A stretch of 6,999 bases of DNA from an uncultured Bacillota bacterium. GTDB lineage: Bacteria; Bacillota; Clostridia; Lachnospirales; Lachnospiraceae. Below the pieces are notes generated by a model. It saw nothing but the letters and a program-made list of their open reading frames with translations. It did no database searches and was not told where the DNA came from. This document shows, piece by piece, positions 5,391 through 6,999 of the stretch (positions within the stretch are counted from its first letter, which is position 1; each line of letters begins with the position of its first letter). The stretch is taken from positions 1 to 6,999 of the forward strand of contig CATWQE010000111.1 of NCBI GenBank assembly GCA_958352855.1. The letters run 5' to 3'. The translations under genes were made by a program, and so were the position numbers.

Positions 5391-6012
5391 AGAATTTCTT
5401 ATTTCAACCATTATATGTTTGCTGCCACTGGTTTTCGGACTGCTGGTGTACAAGAAATTGCCCCTGGAAATTCCTACGAAATGGTATTCAGACGGTACTG
5501 TAGGACAGTATATGCCAAAAGAATTTACGGTATTTGGTATGCCTTTGCTTTTTGCCCTGATTAACGCATTGGTACATTTTGCCATGAATACAGACCCTAA
5601 GAGGCAGAATATTGGAAGCATGATGAAAGTTTTGGGAAAATGGATGATTCCGGTGATGTCTGCAGTGATTATTCCTATGACAATTTTATGGGGCATGGGA
5701 TATGAGATTCCCATCAGCAGAGTGATACCTGTTTTCATTGGAATCTTATTTGTGGTAATAGGAAATTATTTTCCAAAAACAAGAAGAAGCTACACCACAG
5801 GAATTAAGACACCCTGGGCGCTTAACAGTGATGAAAACTGGAGACGAACACATCATGTAGCTGCCTTTTTGTGGATTGCAGCAGGAATTGCAATGATAGC
5901 TATGGCATTTTTGCCACAGAATCTTGTGCTGCCGATTATGGGAGCAACCATTGCGCTATTGATTGTTGTGCCTTATGTATATTCTTATATGCTTTACCGA
6001 AAAGGAATTTAA
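5374..6012 (+). CDS. sdpI: SdpI-family membrane protein (immunity/signal-transduction)
   Basis: A 212-residue protein, close to the B. subtilis SdpI length. The N-terminal DUF1648-type part has a membrane helix (about 8-26) followed by KLPLEIPTKWYSDGTVGQY (28-46). More helices lie at about 52-71, 89-110 and 115-133. Then comes the SdpI signature, GNYFPKTRRSYTTGIKTPW (130-148), continuing LNSDENWRRTHH to residue 161. Two further helices (about 162-182 and 187-208) end the protein. ATG 5374 is chosen because GGAGG (5361-5365) lies 8 nt upstream; an in-frame TTG at 5359 has no such site. In B. subtilis SdpI gives immunity to the SdpC cannibalism toxin and captures SdpR. Here no toxin genes are seen, so it may protect against a foreign SDP-like peptide or have another envelope role. 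Family is firm, ligand inferred. Confidence 0.88.
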   Translation: MKKTSKEFLISTIICLLPLVFGLLVYKKLPLEIPTKWYSDGTVGQYMPKEFTVFGMPLLFALINALVHFAMNTDPKRQNIGSMMKVLGKWMIPVMSAVIIPMTILWGMGYEIPISRVIPVFIGILFVVIGNYFPKTRRSYTTGIKTPWALNSDENWRRTHHVAAFLWIAAGIAMIAMAFLPQNLVLPIMGATIALLIVVPYVYSYMLYRKGI

Positions 6013-6042
6013 GGGAAAGGGGACTGCCCCCTTTTCCTATTT
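6013..6042 (+). terminator. G/C-rich hairpin terminator after sdpI
   Basis: GGGAAAGGGG (6013-6022) pairs with CCCCTTTTCC (6028-6037) over 10 bp with one G-U pair and a loop of five bases. It begins right after the sdpI stop. The tail (TATTT) is only partly T, so termination may be incomplete. Confidence 0.6.
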
Positions 6043-6353
6043 AGGTTGAAAATATTATTTTGTAATTTTTAGCCTACATTTTTCAGGCGGGAATAGGTGG
6101 GGTGGAAAAATTCTGAAATGACACCTACTTATTTTAAAGCCCAATAGGTTGCTAAGCAAAATTTTCTAAATTTAGCCTATATTTTCACAGAAAAAGATAA
6201 GTTGAAAAGAGGAAATCTTGGAATTTAGCCTATTGGGGTCAGAAAAATGTAGGCCAATATGAGAAAAACATGTAATCTCACCTATTTGAGCCACAAAAAA
6301 GTAGGTCGGCATGGGGAAAACATAAAATTCAACCTACTTTTCGTGGTCTGACT
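6042..6353. repeat. Six-unit degenerate tandem repeat, period 51-53 bp, between convergent genes
   Basis: This gene-free stretch between the sdpI and rqcH stops holds a regular array. TAGG (TAAG in unit 4) occurs at 6042, 6094, 6145, 6198, 6250 and 6302, and CCTA at 6073, 6124, 6176, 6229, 6281 and 6333. Within a unit the two marks are 30-31 bp apart, and from CCTA to the next TAGG it is 21-22 bp. Most units continue TAGGT or TAGGTTG, have an A-rich run 12-18 bases in, often AATT before RCCTA, and a T-rich then A-rich link. Each unit is thus an imperfect inverted repeat. Units 5 and 6 agree at 26 of their first 38 bases, and 10 of the 12 differences are transitions. Unit lengths are not multiples of three and no coding frame crosses it. 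I do not recognise a named element. Confidence 0.8.
6291..6346. other. Hairpin formed by the last repeat unit, downstream of rqcH
   Basis: AAAAGTAGGT (6297-6306) pairs exactly with ACCTACTTTT (6332-6341), and outside it CCAC (6291-6294) pairs with GTGG (6343-6346); the apical loop is 25 nt. It starts 22 nt beyond the rqcH stop on the minus strand and could help end that transcript, though no clean T run follows the stem. Confidence 0.5.
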
Positions 6354-6367
6354 GGTAAATGACCAGG

Positions 6368-6999
6368 TTATTCACTCAGAAGCTTCAGCCCTGAGATGTC
6401 CGGCTCAATCATAAGAGAATAGTTGGTGTAATACACCACAAATCCTGGTTTGGAACCGTTTGGTTTCTTTACATGTTTTTTCTGAATATAGTCAATTTCT
6501 ACCTTTGGGGCAGTCCGTCCGCTGGAATAATAGGCGGCCAGTCGGCCTGCTTCTTCAAAGGTTCTGTCAGGCAGCTCTTCATTTCTGCTTTTTACAATCA
6601 CATGAGAGCCGGCCATTTTTTTTGCGTGGAACCACCAGTCATTGCCAGTGGCAAATTTAAAGGTCAGTTCTTCGTTTTGGTAATTATTTTTCCCTACATA
6701 GATATCATATCCGTCACTGGAAATATAGTGCAGAGGCTTTGATTTTGCCAGAGCTTTTTTCTTTCCAGCAGAATGTTTTTTAATATAACCGTATTCCTGC
6801 AGCTCTTCCTTAATCTGAGACAAATCACTTTCCAAAAGAGCAATATCAAGGGCTGTGCTGATAGATTCCAAATGCTGGATTTCTTCTTCCGTATCCCGAA
6901 GCTGTTCTTCTAATGCCTGTGCAGTACGTTTTAATTTGTTATAACGGTCAAAATATTTTTTTGCGTTTTCCTGAGGCGTCATAGTAGAGTCCAGAGGAA
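6368..6999 (-). CDS. rqcH: RqcH (NFACT/Rqc2 homologue), C-terminal part; gene continues beyond window
   Basis: The last 209 codons are visible; the frame stays open through base 6999, so the ATG at 6982 is internal (PLDST precedes MTPQENAKKYFDRYNKLKRT, a conserved stretch of the family). The order is the second part of the central coiled coil (about 6765-6965: NKLKRTAQALEEQLRDTEEE and on), a basic linker (GKKKALAKSK), then the NFACT-R domain: DGYDIYVGKNNYQNEELTFK, NDWWFHAKKMAGSHVIVK, an EEAGRLAAYYS helix and the YTNYSLMIEPD end. RqcH binds stalled 50S subunits that carry peptidyl-tRNA and recruits tRNA-Ala to add C-terminal alanine tails that mark the peptide for degradation. Older annotation calls it a fibronectin-binding protein. 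It faces the rest of the window and converges on sdpI. The stop is TAA at 6370-6368. Confidence 0.93.
   Translation of the reverse strand, partial: PLDSTMTPQENAKKYFDRYNKLKRTAQALEEQLRDTEEEIQHLESISTALDIALLESDLSQIKEELQEYGYIKKHSAGKKKALAKSKPLHYISSDGYDIYVGKNNYQNEELTFKFATGNDWWFHAKKMAGSHVIVKSRNEELPDRTFEEAGRLAAYYSSGRTAPKVEIDYIQKKHVKKPNGSKPGFVVYYTNYSLMIEPDISGLKLLSE

Noticed and set aside
6161..6174. Third SdpR operator (TTCTAAAT match)
   Set aside because: Only one half-site in AT-rich DNA; the partner arm is absent at the right distance.
6042..6353. CRISPR array
   Set aside because: The period is regular, but no exact repeat of 23-40 bp exists, conserved bases are scattered over the whole unit, and no cas gene is near.
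6352..6366. CTGGT...ACCAG small inverted repeat next to the rqcH stop
   Set aside because: Only 5 bp with a 5-nt loop and no T run; too weak to call a terminator.
6013..6367. Riboswitch or coding gene in the sdpI-rqcH gap
   Set aside because: The region is downstream of both genes, so it cannot lead either one, and the unit lengths break every reading frame.

Overview
The window looks like chromosomal DNA of an AT-rich Gram-positive anaerobe, most likely a clostridial (Lachnospiraceae-type) Firmicute. The signs are strong AGGAGG-type ribosome binding sites, TTG and GTG starts, an ECF sigma factor with a CHCC zinc-finger anti-sigma, an sdpR-sdpI pair, and an RqcH of Firmicute type. The genus is inference.

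Left part (1-1137): the 3' end of a SpoU/TrmH-type RNA 2'-O-methyltransferase overlaps, through a TTG start, a MerR-type regulator with a C-terminal effector domain. The regulator overlaps by ATGA a 24-codon stub that begins like a response regulator and then loses the family, probably a deletion remnant. Its stop codon lies inside a good ECF-type promoter (TGTAAC-N16-CGTT).

Centre (1138-4635): a tight five-gene block of ECF sigma factor, membrane anti-sigma, a small RecF/COG3910-like AAA ATPase, a GNAT acetyltransferase and a YhhN-family (lysoplasmalogenase-like) membrane protein. Gaps are 25 nt or less and three of the four junctions overlap or nearly touch. The most economical reading is one self-activated ECF operon whose last three genes are output genes.

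Right part (4636-6037): a RelB/DinJ-type antitoxin has its own promoter, overlapped by an 11-bp inverted repeat. Its toxin partner survives only as about 12 YoeB-like residues that run into a strong 17-bp-stem terminator. An sdpR-sdpI (autorepressor and immunity-like membrane protein) operon follows. Its promoter region holds a perfect 30-bp palindrome, and the 24-bp core of that palindrome recurs with the same 10-bp arms inside the upstream terminator hairpin.

Convergent junction (6013-6367): after a G/C-rich hairpin comes a gene-free stretch that is not featureless. It holds six degenerate units with a very regular 51-53 bp period, each running from TAGG to CCTA over about 35 bp. The last unit folds into a solid hairpin just past the end of the oppositely oriented rqcH (ribosome quality control), whose C-terminal part closes the window.

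The most unusual signals are the 52-bp array, the duplicated SdpR-type palindrome that doubles as a terminator, and the ECF operon with ATPase, GNAT and YhhN cargo.
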